Assembly: GCA_015068525.1 (NCBI GenBank)
Contig: SVKJ01000043.1
Span: forward strand, 1-5,513
Reading direction: 5' to 3'
DNA length: 5,513 nt
DNA from: Oscillospiraceae bacterium
GTDB taxonomy: Bacteria > Bacillota > Clostridia > UMGS1840 > HGM11507
In this document: positions 1 to 5,513 of the stretch, one piece after another
Layout: every line of letters starts with the position of its first letter
Numbering within the stretch: the first letter of the stretch is position 1
Made by a program: the position numbers and the translations under genes
The notes under the pieces: generated by a model
Told to the model about the DNA's origin: nothing
Databases searched by the model: none
Seen by the model: the letters and a program-made list of their open reading frames with translations, nothing else

Positions 1-677
1 ACTGGATTGGAAGACTTGAACAGTTTAAAGCACAAACAAAAGAAACTGTTCCTGATTATGACTTAAGATATGCTAATCCGTTTGGTCCTAACCAGACTGT
101 TGTTACTCTTGCTAAAACAGGTTACGCTGGTCCTCAGATTACAAATAATGAAAATGCTGAACTTTCACTTAAACTTTGTGACTATCTTCTTTCAGAAGGA
201 GGAGCAGAACTTACTTCTTTAGGTATCGAAGGCGTTACATATAATCTTGACGATAAAGGCTTTGCAGAATATGTAACCTTTGAAGGCAAAGTTCCTTCAA
301 TTAACGATATTTCCGCAAAATTCGGTTTATATGTTGAAGGATTAACATTAAGAGGAGATAAGAGAAGTTGTTACTTTAATTATACCGAACTTGAACAGGA
401 AGCGCAGGACTTAATGTTAAATAAAGAAAACGGTTTTGAACCTGTTGACCCTGCTTTGATTTACACACCGGAAGAAAAAGCAATCATTGATAAAGACTTA
501 GCTGCTATCGAAAAAGCAACACAGGAATTTGTTACAAAATATATCTTAGCAGAAAAAGGAAGCAAAGATACAGGCGATGCCGCTTGGGATGCTTGGGTTA
601 AAAAAGCAAGATCTTCCTTTAACATTGACGAACAGGAAAGAGTTGCAAACGAAATTTATAAAAGAATGTACAACTAA
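1..677 (+). CDS. Extracellular solute-binding protein of a carbohydrate ABC transporter, LipO/LplA-like (C-terminal part, 5' end outside window)
   Basis: The frame is open from base 3 to the TAA at 675-677, giving 224 visible residues. No start codon or signal peptide is in view, so the gene begins upstream; an in-frame ATG at 414 is an internal methionine (visible residue 138) and not the start. The segment GGAELTSLGIEGVTYNLDD (visible residues 66-84) and the tail pattern WDAWVKKARSSFNIDEQERV (195-214), followed by a final YKRMYN, match the C-terminal lobe of large solute-binding proteins (about 500-560 residues in the family). Those proteins are usually lipoproteins that deliver oligosaccharides to LplB/YtcP-type permeases. 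The protein would sit on the outer face of the membrane. The ligand cannot be told from this part. The permease genes are not in the window, so they would lie upstream or elsewhere. Family confidence is good; specificity is unknown. Confidence 0.82.
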   Translation, partial: WIGRLEQFKAQTKETVPDYDLRYANPFGPNQTVVTLAKTGYAGPQITNNENAELSLKLCDYLLSEGGAELTSLGIEGVTYNLDDKGFAEYVTFEGKVPSINDISAKFGLYVEGLTLRGDKRSCYFNYTELEQEAQDLMLNKENGFEPVDPALIYTPEEKAIIDKDLAAIEKATQEFVTKYILAEKGSKDTGDAAWDAWVKKARSSFNIDEQERVANEIYKRMYN

Positions 678-702
678 ATCGATGTGTAATTCGTAATTGT
701 AG

Positions 703-724
703 GGGAGGGGTTCCATCCCCTCCC
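703..724 (+). terminator. GC-rich hairpin after the solute-binding protein gene; possible terminator or dispersed palindromic repeat
   Basis: GGGAGGGG (703-710) pairs perfectly with CCCCTCCC (717-724) around a six-base loop TTCCAT. It lies 25 bases after the TAA at 677, where a terminator would be expected. However, the next bases are GAAAACACAAAA and no T-run follows directly; the nearest one (748-754) is over 20 bases away. Intrinsic termination is therefore uncertain. The context TGTAGGGG...CCCTCCC resembles short palindromic elements scattered between genes in many clostridial genomes, so it may be a repeat copy. Which of the two it is cannot be decided from one copy. Confidence 0.45.
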
Positions 725-738
725 GAAAACACAAAATG

Positions 739-760
739 ATTATTAAATTTTTTTAATAAT
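739..760. repeat. All-AT perfect inverted repeat upstream of the small gene
   Basis: ATTATTAAA (739-747) and TTTAATAAT (752-760) are exact reverse complements separated by TTTT. The site contains no G or C. It sits 34 bases before the ATG at 794 and just upstream of a weak -10-like TATAAC (767-772), which has no convincing -35 partner. It could be an operator, an UP-like AT element, or a weak structure left over from termination of the upstream gene. An AT-only palindrome can also arise by chance in AT-rich intergenic DNA, so any function is inference. Confidence 0.35.
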
Positions 761-776
761 AAAAATTATAACAAAG

Positions 777-784
777 AAAGGAAG
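777..784 (+). promoter_or_regulatory. Ribosome binding site of the 46-residue small gene
   Basis: AAAGGAAG lies nine bases before the ATG at 794. This is good spacing and a good match to the 16S anti-Shine-Dalgarno end. It is a main reason for accepting such a short reading frame as a real gene and for choosing this ATG. Confidence 0.6.
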
Positions 785-793
785 TTTTTTTAA

Positions 794-934
794 ATGAAAA
801 ACTATGTAAAACCAATCGTAACAATCGAAACAGTTTTACCTTCCGAAAATTTATCAAACCTTTCAGGGTGGCTTGAAGGTGCAGGCATTGAATACAATGA
901 TGCAGGCATTACCACCTATGTAGTGGTTTCATAA
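794..934 (+). CDS. Small protein of unknown function, 46 residues
   Basis: The frame runs from ATG 794 to TAA 932-934. It begins MKNYVKPIVTIETVLPSENL and ends ITTYVVVS. Support for it being real: a ribosome binding site at 777-784, a stop codon embedded in the ribosome binding site of the next gene, a gap of only 14 bases to that gene, and codon use like its neighbours. It has no cysteine, no hydrophobic segment long enough for a signal peptide or membrane helix, and no recognised domain. Residues 29-42 form two related seven-residue units (GAGIEYN and DAGITTY), encoded by a 10-base direct repeat 21 bases apart. The basic start with a KPxV pattern and the Ser/Leu-rich middle (SNLSGWLEG) recall short clostridial peptides of unknown role, sometimes suspected to be precursors. 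I cannot assign a family. Its tight coupling to the secreted modular protein suggests a shared job or shared regulation, for example as a translated leader. Confidence 0.62.
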   Translation: MKNYVKPIVTIETVLPSENLSNLSGWLEGAGIEYNDAGITTYVVVS

Positions 935-941
935 AGGAGGT
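933..941 (+). promoter_or_regulatory. Near-perfect ribosome binding site overlapping the small-gene stop codon
   Basis: AAAGGAGGT begins inside the TAA (932-934) of the 46-residue gene and stands seven bases before the ATG at 949. A ribosome terminating on the small gene would release directly over this site, so translation of the secreted protein may depend on, or be boosted by, translation of the small gene. It also fixes ATG 949 as the start. Confidence 0.8.
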
Positions 942-948
942 AGGAAAA

Positions 949-3177
949 ATGAAAAGAATTTTATCTTTAATTCTTGTAGTGTCAATGTTTCTTTCAGTAA
1001 CGGCTTTTGGTGCTATCACAACAACAGAAATATACACTGACACCGAAACAGGTTATACCTACATTTTCGGTAAATTCGAAGATAGCGATACTAATGTCGG
1101 CTTTGAAATTAATGGTAAAGAATACGACCTTAGGAAAGAGGATATTAACAATCCTGAAAAAACAGCATTTGAGGTTGCTAAAGAAAAAGGAAATATTTTT
1201 GGTATCGGTTTCTTAGATGCAACTCAAAAAGGTGCTGAAGAAAAGAAATTTACAGCAACTCCATTTACTTATAATGCTGAAAATGCAAAAAACACACAGG
1301 AAGCAATTACAGTTGACCTTCCTGAGTATGACAATCTTAAATTAAAAGACATTAAAGTAAATGGCGAAACTGTAGCTGCATTTTCTCCTTACAAATCTTA
1401 CTATTATTATGAAACAAACGATGTTTCATCAATAACAAAAGAAGATATCGAAGCTACAGCTCAGGCAGCTTATGCTAATGTAACTGTTTCTGATGCAGGA
1501 AATAACAATTATGTTATAACAACAACTGCCCCAGATTCTGAAGAAGTAAAAACTGTTGAAATAAGAGTAAGAGAAAAAGGCGAACCTCAGAATCCGGAAG
1601 AACAAATTGCACCATTTAAAGGTTCTAAAACTGTAAGAATATATAAAGATTTATCAGAGAAATTTTCGCCTCTTACAGGCGACTCTGGTATTTATGACTG
1701 GAATGAGGTAAGAATAAAAGCGAGTGCAGGAAATGAAATTCCAAGCAACTCAACAGAGTATAGTGTTGTTCTTATTCAGTTTGATATAAGTAAGATTACA
1801 AATATTAACGACAGAGTGTTATTAGATATTCCTGTTAATAATGCTAATACAGCATCAAATCCTGACAGAATAGCTGAAATTGGGTTTATGGCTGTTGATA
1901 CAGAACTTCCGATTTCATATCATCCTAGTACAAGCCCTTATTTTTCCGGAACGAAAACTACGGATGAATATCAAAAGTTTAACGATGAAATAGTTAACGG
2001 TGAGGTAGCTTCTACTACGAATTCTGATCTTACTCCTGAAATGATCAACAAAGAAATAGCAAACGCGTTTGAAATGTTAGATTATAAAAATATTGAAAAT
2101 GATGTTGCGGGAAGAGTTGTAGTTGCTAATTCAGCAAAAGAAACAAAGACTGTTGATGTTACCGACTATATCAAGGCGAAGCTTGAAAAAGGTGATGAAA
2201 CTGCCACATTTATGGTAAGAGCAATATTTAATCCTGAAATAAATTCAACCGGTTCGGAAGTTTGTATAAGACCATATTCAGCAAACGCTGCTTTGTCGTT
2301 TACAAAATTCGAAGGCGAAATTGCAGCATCTGATATTAAAGTTAACGGTGAAACAATTAAAGACTTTAATAAAGATACTTTAAACTACAGTGTAATTGTT
2401 AATAAAGATGCAGACATTCCTCAGGTTACAGCAACTGTTGCAGATACAGAAAATCTTACTATTAAAGTTACTCAGGCAACTGAGGTTCCGGGTGCTGCAA
2501 CTGTTAAAGTAACATCCTATGACGGACAGTCAAAGACTTATACAATAAACTTTGATAATCCGTTTGAAAAAGGTGTATTTATATTCGACTCAGCTGCGTC
2601 TAAACGTGTTGAATTTGATTGGGGAGCTGCTTATAATAAGATATCAAATGTTAAGGATCTTGGAAATTCGAACTGGGTTAGAACTTATGGTAACTCAAGT
2701 GGATATGTTGTTCCAAGAGATGCTTTGTTGATTACATTTAACTCTACTACGCAAGGTTTAAATGAAGATGATAGAATTTATTTAAATCTTTATGTGAAAG
2801 GTTTTGACCCGTATGCGACAACACTTAATGGTGTTCCAGGTGGTAAAGTCAAAGTAATTTATACTCAGAGCAGTATAGATGTTAACAGTCAAGTTGATAA
2901 AACTAATTATACAGTTTCTTCAAATTATATAACATCTGAAATTACAGAATTTAAAATTGATGTAACTAATCTGGTTAAAAATGCACTTTTGAATACTAAT
3001 GCAGTTGATGGAATTAAAACAATTCAGTTACTTATTGAAACAGATGAAGCTGATGCTAAAAAAACTACGACTGGAAAATATATTTATTCTGATGATACAG
3101 TTTCATACGAACACACAAATTTGGGAGGAATACTACAACTTGATACGTATTCTCCAACGATAACATATGCTGAATAA
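949..3177 (+). CDS. Secreted modular protein with two cadherin-like beta-sandwich and two DNRLRE-like modules
   Basis: Residues 1-22 are a classic signal peptide: KR, then the hydrophobic stretch ILSLILVVSMFLSV, with probable cleavage near TAFGA (residues 18-22). Next comes a beta-rich N-terminal domain, about 23-125, with IFGKF and VGFEINGKEYDL. A cadherin-like beta-sandwich module follows at about 130-207 (DIKVNGETVAAF), then a DNRLRE/CBM96-like module at about 225-455 whose late strand carries the typical VDVTDYIKAKL (402-412). The pair then repeats: beta-sandwich at 460-535 (DIKVNGETIKDFNKDTLNY) and DNRLRE-like at about 541-740 (IDVTNLVKNAL, 670-680). All four modules are non-catalytic types found in bacterial surface and polysaccharide-associated proteins, so a binding, adhesive or structural role outside the cell is most likely. 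There is no LPXTG motif, SLH domain, dockerin or C-terminal membrane helix, so attachment is unexplained. The DNRLRE calls rest on remembered patterns and are less certain than the signal peptide or beta-sandwich calls. The gene is coupled to the 46-residue gene and followed by a strong terminator. Confidence 0.8.
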   Translation: MKRILSLILVVSMFLSVTAFGAITTTEIYTDTETGYTYIFGKFEDSDTNVGFEINGKEYDLRKEDINNPEKTAFEVAKEKGNIFGIGFLDATQKGAEEKKFTATPFTYNAENAKNTQEAITVDLPEYDNLKLKDIKVNGETVAAFSPYKSYYYYETNDVSSITKEDIEATAQAAYANVTVSDAGNNNYVITTTAPDSEEVKTVEIRVREKGEPQNPEEQIAPFKGSKTVRIYKDLSEKFSPLTGDSGIYDWNEVRIKASAGNEIPSNSTEYSVVLIQFDISKITNINDRVLLDIPVNNANTASNPDRIAEIGFMAVDTELPISYHPSTSPYFSGTKTTDEYQKFNDEIVNGEVASTTNSDLTPEMINKEIANAFEMLDYKNIENDVAGRVVVANSAKETKTVDVTDYIKAKLEKGDETATFMVRAIFNPEINSTGSEVCIRPYSANAALSFTKFEGEIAASDIKVNGETIKDFNKDTLNYSVIVNKDADIPQVTATVADTENLTIKVTQATEVPGAATVKVTSYDGQSKTYTINFDNPFEKGVFIFDSAASKRVEFDWGAAYNKISNVKDLGNSNWVRTYGNSSGYVVPRDALLITFNSTTQGLNEDDRIYLNLYVKGFDPYATTLNGVPGGKVKVIYTQSSIDVNSQVDKTNYTVSSNYITSEITEFKIDVTNLVKNALLNTNAVDGIKTIQLLIETDEADAKKTTTGKYIYSDDTVSYEHTNLGGILQLDTYSPTITYAE

Positions 3178-3208
3178 TGCTCTGAAAATCTTAATTTATA
3201 TTATATTT

Positions 3209-3234
3209 CGGAGGAGACTTAAAAGTCTCCTCCG
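3209..3234 (+). terminator. Palindromic intrinsic terminator after the secreted protein gene
   Basis: CGGAGGAGACTT (3209-3220) and AAGTCTCCTCCG (3223-3234) are exact reverse complements, giving a stem of at least 10 bp with a short A/T loop. It starts 31 bases after the TAA at 3175-3177. The T-rich stretch TTATCTTTGTTTTT follows from 3239, so the U-tract is offset by a few bases and interrupted. Position and stem strength still make this the likely end of the 794-3177 transcript. Confidence 0.75.
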
Positions 3235-3270
3235 CAAATTATCTTTGTTTTTAGAAAATATAAAAAAATA

Positions 3271-3299
3271 TTTACACAAAGTGAATGTTTCTTTATATC
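3271..3299 (+). promoter_or_regulatory. Candidate sigma-A promoter for the GH20/PHP unit
   Basis: TTTACA (3271-3276, five of six bases of the -35 consensus) is separated by 17 bases from TATATC (3294-3299, four of six of the -10). It lies after the terminator at 3209-3234 and about 60 bases before the ATG at 3358, as expected if the hydrolase starts a new transcript. The surroundings are very AT-rich, so chance matches are likely. I saw no clear operator or catabolite-repression site next to it. Confidence 0.45.
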
Positions 3300-3342
3300 T
3301 TTTAAATTTTGTGAAAAAAGCGAATATTAATAAACTCAAAGC

Positions 3343-3348
3343 AGGGGG
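3343..3348 (+). promoter_or_regulatory. Ribosome binding site of the GH20 gene
   Basis: AGGGGG is nine bases upstream of ATG 3358. It supports this start, which gives an N-terminus with no signal peptide and an intact N-terminal domain ahead of the barrel. Confidence 0.65.
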
Positions 3349-3357
3349 CAATAAAAA

Positions 3358-5211
3358 ATGAGAGTAATTAAAATTGACGATGAGAATTTACTAAAAGGGA
3401 TTGAAACATTAAAAAATTATTATGAAATTCCTGACTTGGTAAACCTTTACATAGAAAAAGGGGAAAAACTTACAGTAAAATGGCAGGGGGAAGATGTATA
3501 TATTACATATCCTGTAAATTCTGCACTTTTTCGTGCATTAAGCCTTATTTCACTCGACTTTAAAAAGGGAGAGAGAAATAATATAGAAGAAACCTTGTAT
3601 TTTGACGAATGCGGTGTTATGCTTGATATGTCAAGAAACGGTGTTATGAAAGTTGAGGCTGTTAAAAAGTATGCGGATATGATGGCGCTTATGGGTCTTA
3701 ATCAGTTATATCTTTATTTGGAAGATACTTATGAAATTGACGGATGCCCTTACTTTGGATATTTAAGAGGCAGATACACAAAAGAGGAATTAAGAGAAAT
3801 TGATGAGTATTGCGACTTAATTGGCATTGAAGCAATCCCTCATATTCAGGCTTTAGGGCACATGGAACAATATATCAAATGGGACGAGGGTATGCAGTAC
3901 CGCGACACAGAAAAAGTTCTTATTGCAGGAGAAGAAAGAACTTACGATTTTATAAAAAAAGCGATTACCTCAATTTCATCCTGCTTTAAAACAAAGAAAA
4001 TCCATCTTGGAATGGACGAGGCGGGAAACTTGGGAAGCGGAAAATACTATGCTAAGCATGGACCGATTGACCGAAAAGAAATTCTTCTTGACCATTTAAA
4101 GAGAGTTGCAGATATAGCAGAAGAGTTGGGTCTTACGCCTATAATTTACGGGGATGTTATCTATGCAGTTGCAACGGGAAATCAGTATGCAGCGGCAGGG
4201 GAAACAAAAATTCCCGAAGATGTTAAGAAAAGACTTCCGAAAGACCTTGTTCTTACCTATTGGGAGTATTACGATTATGATTATGATTTATATAAAAATA
4301 TGCTTGAATCATACCGCGACTTAACAGGAAAGGCTATTTTCTGGGGTGGAATCTGGACATGGTTTGGCCTTGCTCCCGATAATAAGATGACAATTGATAC
4401 AACAAATCCTGCATTAAAAGCATGTAAGGATACAGGAATAAGAGCTGCAATCGGCAGCATCTGGGCAGATGATGGATGCGAATGTAATCATTTCTTCGGA
4501 ATGCATGGTCTTATGTACTTTGCAGAACATATGTATAATTATGAAGTTGACGAAGTAAAATTTAAAGAAAGATTTGAATATATTACTAAAGCATCGTTTG
4601 ATGCATTCACAGATATGTCATATTTCCATAATGATTTTGATAAGTTTGATGACTATGACTTCTATTGGGAAAGATTTTACGGAAAGCGTTTTGTTTTTGC
4701 TGACCTTCTTATCGGGCTTTTAGATGAAGATTTAAGAACAAAACCAATGTATGAGCATTATAAAAATTTAGAGAATAAGTTTAAAACATATATTGATACA
4801 AATAATCCTTGGAATGAAATGTATAAATACATTTTAAAACTTATTGAAATTGCAAGGAAGAAATGTTTTGTTCTGGAAAATCTTAAGATCGCTTACGATA
4901 ACAAGAATAACGGCTTCTTGAAAGATTGTGTTTTTAAATATATTCCTGAACTTATTTCTGATTTTGAATCTTTAGAGGCAATTCATAAAAAGCAATGGAT
5001 GTCAACTTACAAACCATTTGGATTTGAAGTTTTAGATATTCGATACGGCGGTGTTATACAAAGGTTAAAATCATCACTTGAAAGAATAAAAGCATATATT
5101 GACGGCGATATTGAGATAATTGAAGAACTTTCCGAAACAAGACTTTTACACCGTTGTGAGTGGACACAAAGAGATTTTCACGCAATTGTAACTGCTTGTA
5201 ATGGGATATAG
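3358..5211 (+). CDS. Cytoplasmic family-20 glycoside hydrolase, beta-N-acetylhexosaminidase type
   Basis: GH20 enzymes remove terminal GlcNAc or GalNAc from non-reducing ends by substrate-assisted catalysis. The signature is KKIHLGMDEAGNLG (residues 213-226). D220 would orient the substrate acetamido group and E221 would be the acid/base. GVMLDMSRNGVM (86-97) matches the first barrel strand with the conserved substrate-binding arginine (R93). PHIQALGHM (161-169) matches the strand with a conserved histidine. Aromatics W333, W335 and W369 probably line the sugar pocket. Layout: small alpha/beta domain about 1-80, barrel about 83-395, then a long mostly helical C-terminal region to 617. Length and organisation resemble the cytoplasmic hexosaminidase GH20C of Streptococcus pneumoniae more than secreted chitobiases. 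There is no signal peptide, so it would act on imported oligosaccharides. An exo-glucosaminidase or another GH20 specificity is possible. It is followed after eight bases by a PHP-domain gene. Confidence 0.88.
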   Translation: MRVIKIDDENLLKGIETLKNYYEIPDLVNLYIEKGEKLTVKWQGEDVYITYPVNSALFRALSLISLDFKKGERNNIEETLYFDECGVMLDMSRNGVMKVEAVKKYADMMALMGLNQLYLYLEDTYEIDGCPYFGYLRGRYTKEELREIDEYCDLIGIEAIPHIQALGHMEQYIKWDEGMQYRDTEKVLIAGEERTYDFIKKAITSISSCFKTKKIHLGMDEAGNLGSGKYYAKHGPIDRKEILLDHLKRVADIAEELGLTPIIYGDVIYAVATGNQYAAAGETKIPEDVKKRLPKDLVLTYWEYYDYDYDLYKNMLESYRDLTGKAIFWGGIWTWFGLAPDNKMTIDTTNPALKACKDTGIRAAIGSIWADDGCECNHFFGMHGLMYFAEHMYNYEVDEVKFKERFEYITKASFDAFTDMSYFHNDFDKFDDYDFYWERFYGKRFVFADLLIGLLDEDLRTKPMYEHYKNLENKFKTYIDTNNPWNEMYKYILKLIEIARKKCFVLENLKIAYDNKNNGFLKDCVFKYIPELISDFESLEAIHKKQWMSTYKPFGFEVLDIRYGGVIQRLKSSLERIKAYIDGDIEIIEELSETRLLHRCEWTQRDFHAIVTACNGI

Positions 5212-5215
5212 GAGG
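5210..5215 (+). promoter_or_regulatory. Ribosome binding site of the PHP gene overlapping the GH20 stop codon
   Basis: AGGAGG shares its first two bases with the TAG at 5209-5211. The spacer to ATG 5220 is only four bases, shorter than usual, but PHP motif I begins within a few residues of this start, so no later start is acceptable. The overlap suggests translational coupling to the hydrolase. Confidence 0.7.
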
Positions 5216-5219
5216 AAAT

Positions 5220-5513
5220 ATGTTATTTGCAAATTTACATAATCATTCAACTTTTTCAGACGGAGTATGGACGCCTGAACAGTTGGCTGACCTTGCGGTT
5301 AAACAAGGCCATAAAGCGATAGTTTTAACCGACCACGATACTGCACAGGGAACATATTTTATGAAAAAGGCGGCAAGACTTAGAGACCTTTATTGTCTTA
5401 CAGGTACAGAGTTTGAGGGAGAAGGTTTTGGCACAGACTTTCATATTGTCGGATTTGATTATAATACCGAAGATAAAGAAATAAGAGAAATTCTTGATTA
5501 TTTATCAAAAAAA
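5220..5513 (+). CDS. PHP-domain metal-dependent phosphoesterase, TrpH/YciV-like (N-terminal 98 residues, 3' end outside window)
   Basis: The N-terminus carries the ordered PHP motifs: NLHNHSTFSDG (residues 5-15; metal ligands H7 and H9, with D14), VLTDHDTAQG (35-44; H39), TGTEFEGEG (61-69; E64) and DFHIVGFDYN (73-82; H75). This order and spacing match the TrpH/YciV branch, which cleaves phosphomonoesters or short RNA/3'-5' phosphodiesters using a multi-metal site; full members are about 270-290 residues. The frame is open to the end of the window and about two thirds of the protein is missing, including the later D/H motif. It lacks a signal peptide and is therefore cytoplasmic. Being coupled to the GH20 gene, it may simply share an operon; a direct role in amino-sugar metabolism is not shown. 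Family call firm, exact substrate open. Confidence 0.85.
   Translation, partial: MLFANLHNHSTFSDGVWTPEQLADLAVKQGHKAIVLTDHDTAQGTYFMKKAARLRDLYCLTGTEFEGEGFGTDFHIVGFDYNTEDKEIREILDYLSKK

Noticed and set aside
414..677. Treating ATG 414 as the start of an 87-residue protein
   Set aside because: The same frame is open all the way back to base 3 and encodes continuous solute-binding protein sequence, and there is no ribosome binding site before 414.
546..734. Minus-strand reading frame of 62 codons
   Set aside because: It lies antisense over the end of the solute-binding protein gene and through the 703-724 hairpin, and its product resembles no known family. The + strand frame has clear family support.
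911..927. ACCAC...GTGGT inverted repeat (911-915 with 923-927) before the ribosome binding site of the secreted protein
   Set aside because: It has only a five-base stem within coding sequence and does not cover the ribosome binding site, so it is too weak to call a regulatory structure.
1007..1216. 69-codon + strand frame inside the secreted protein gene
   Set aside because: It is out of frame within a well-supported gene, and its product is Lys/Leu-rich without domain features. It is a shadow of the real frame.
1411..1422. Run of four tyrosines (YYYY, residues 151-154) in the secreted protein as a possible special motif
   Set aside because: It falls within the first cadherin-like module, where an aromatic beta-strand is expected; the second copy has NYSV at the matching place.
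3167..3361. 64-codon + strand frame between the secreted protein and GH20 genes
   Set aside because: It starts inside the end of the previous gene without a ribosome binding site, reads straight through the terminator at 3209-3234 and the promoter candidate, and its composition is that of translated AT-rich intergenic DNA.

Overview
The window is AT-rich, uses the standard genetic code, and has strong Shine-Dalgarno sites (AAAGGAGGT, AGGAGG, AGGGGG). Every convincing gene is on the + strand. Together with a LipO-type sugar-binding protein and a secreted protein built from cadherin-like and DNRLRE-like modules, this points to an anaerobic Firmicute, probably an uncultured gut- or rumen-type clostridium. 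That assignment is inferred from style and gene content; there is no phylogenetic marker here.

Layout: (1) Bases 1-677 are the 3' end of an extracellular solute-binding protein of a carbohydrate ABC transporter. (2) Bases 678-793 form a short intergenic region with a GC-rich hairpin (703-724) and an all-AT 22-bp inverted repeat (739-760). (3) Bases 794-3177 look like one two-gene transcription unit: a previously uncalled 46-residue small protein (794-934), then a 742-residue secreted modular protein (949-3177). The stop codon of the first gene lies inside the ribosome binding site of the second. (4) A strong palindromic terminator (3209-3234) closes that unit, and a plausible promoter (3271-3299) opens the next. 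(5) Bases 3358-5211 encode a 617-residue cytoplasmic family-20 glycoside hydrolase (beta-N-acetylhexosaminidase type). (6) Bases 5220-5513 begin a PHP-domain metal-dependent phosphoesterase whose 3' end is outside the window. Its ribosome binding site overlaps the hydrolase stop codon, so the two are probably co-transcribed and translationally coupled.

A reasonable joint reading is a carbohydrate-handling locus: capture of oligosaccharides outside the cell, a secreted adhesive or carbohydrate-binding protein, and trimming of amino-sugar ends inside the cell. Only the solute-binding and GH20 assignments bear directly on this; the link between the three transcription units is inference. I found no tRNA, rRNA, CRISPR array, insertion sequence or integration site, and no stretch over 300 bases lacks a gene. 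The least explained elements are the 46-residue protein with a seven-residue internal duplication and the two-fold repeated, unanchored secreted protein that follows it.
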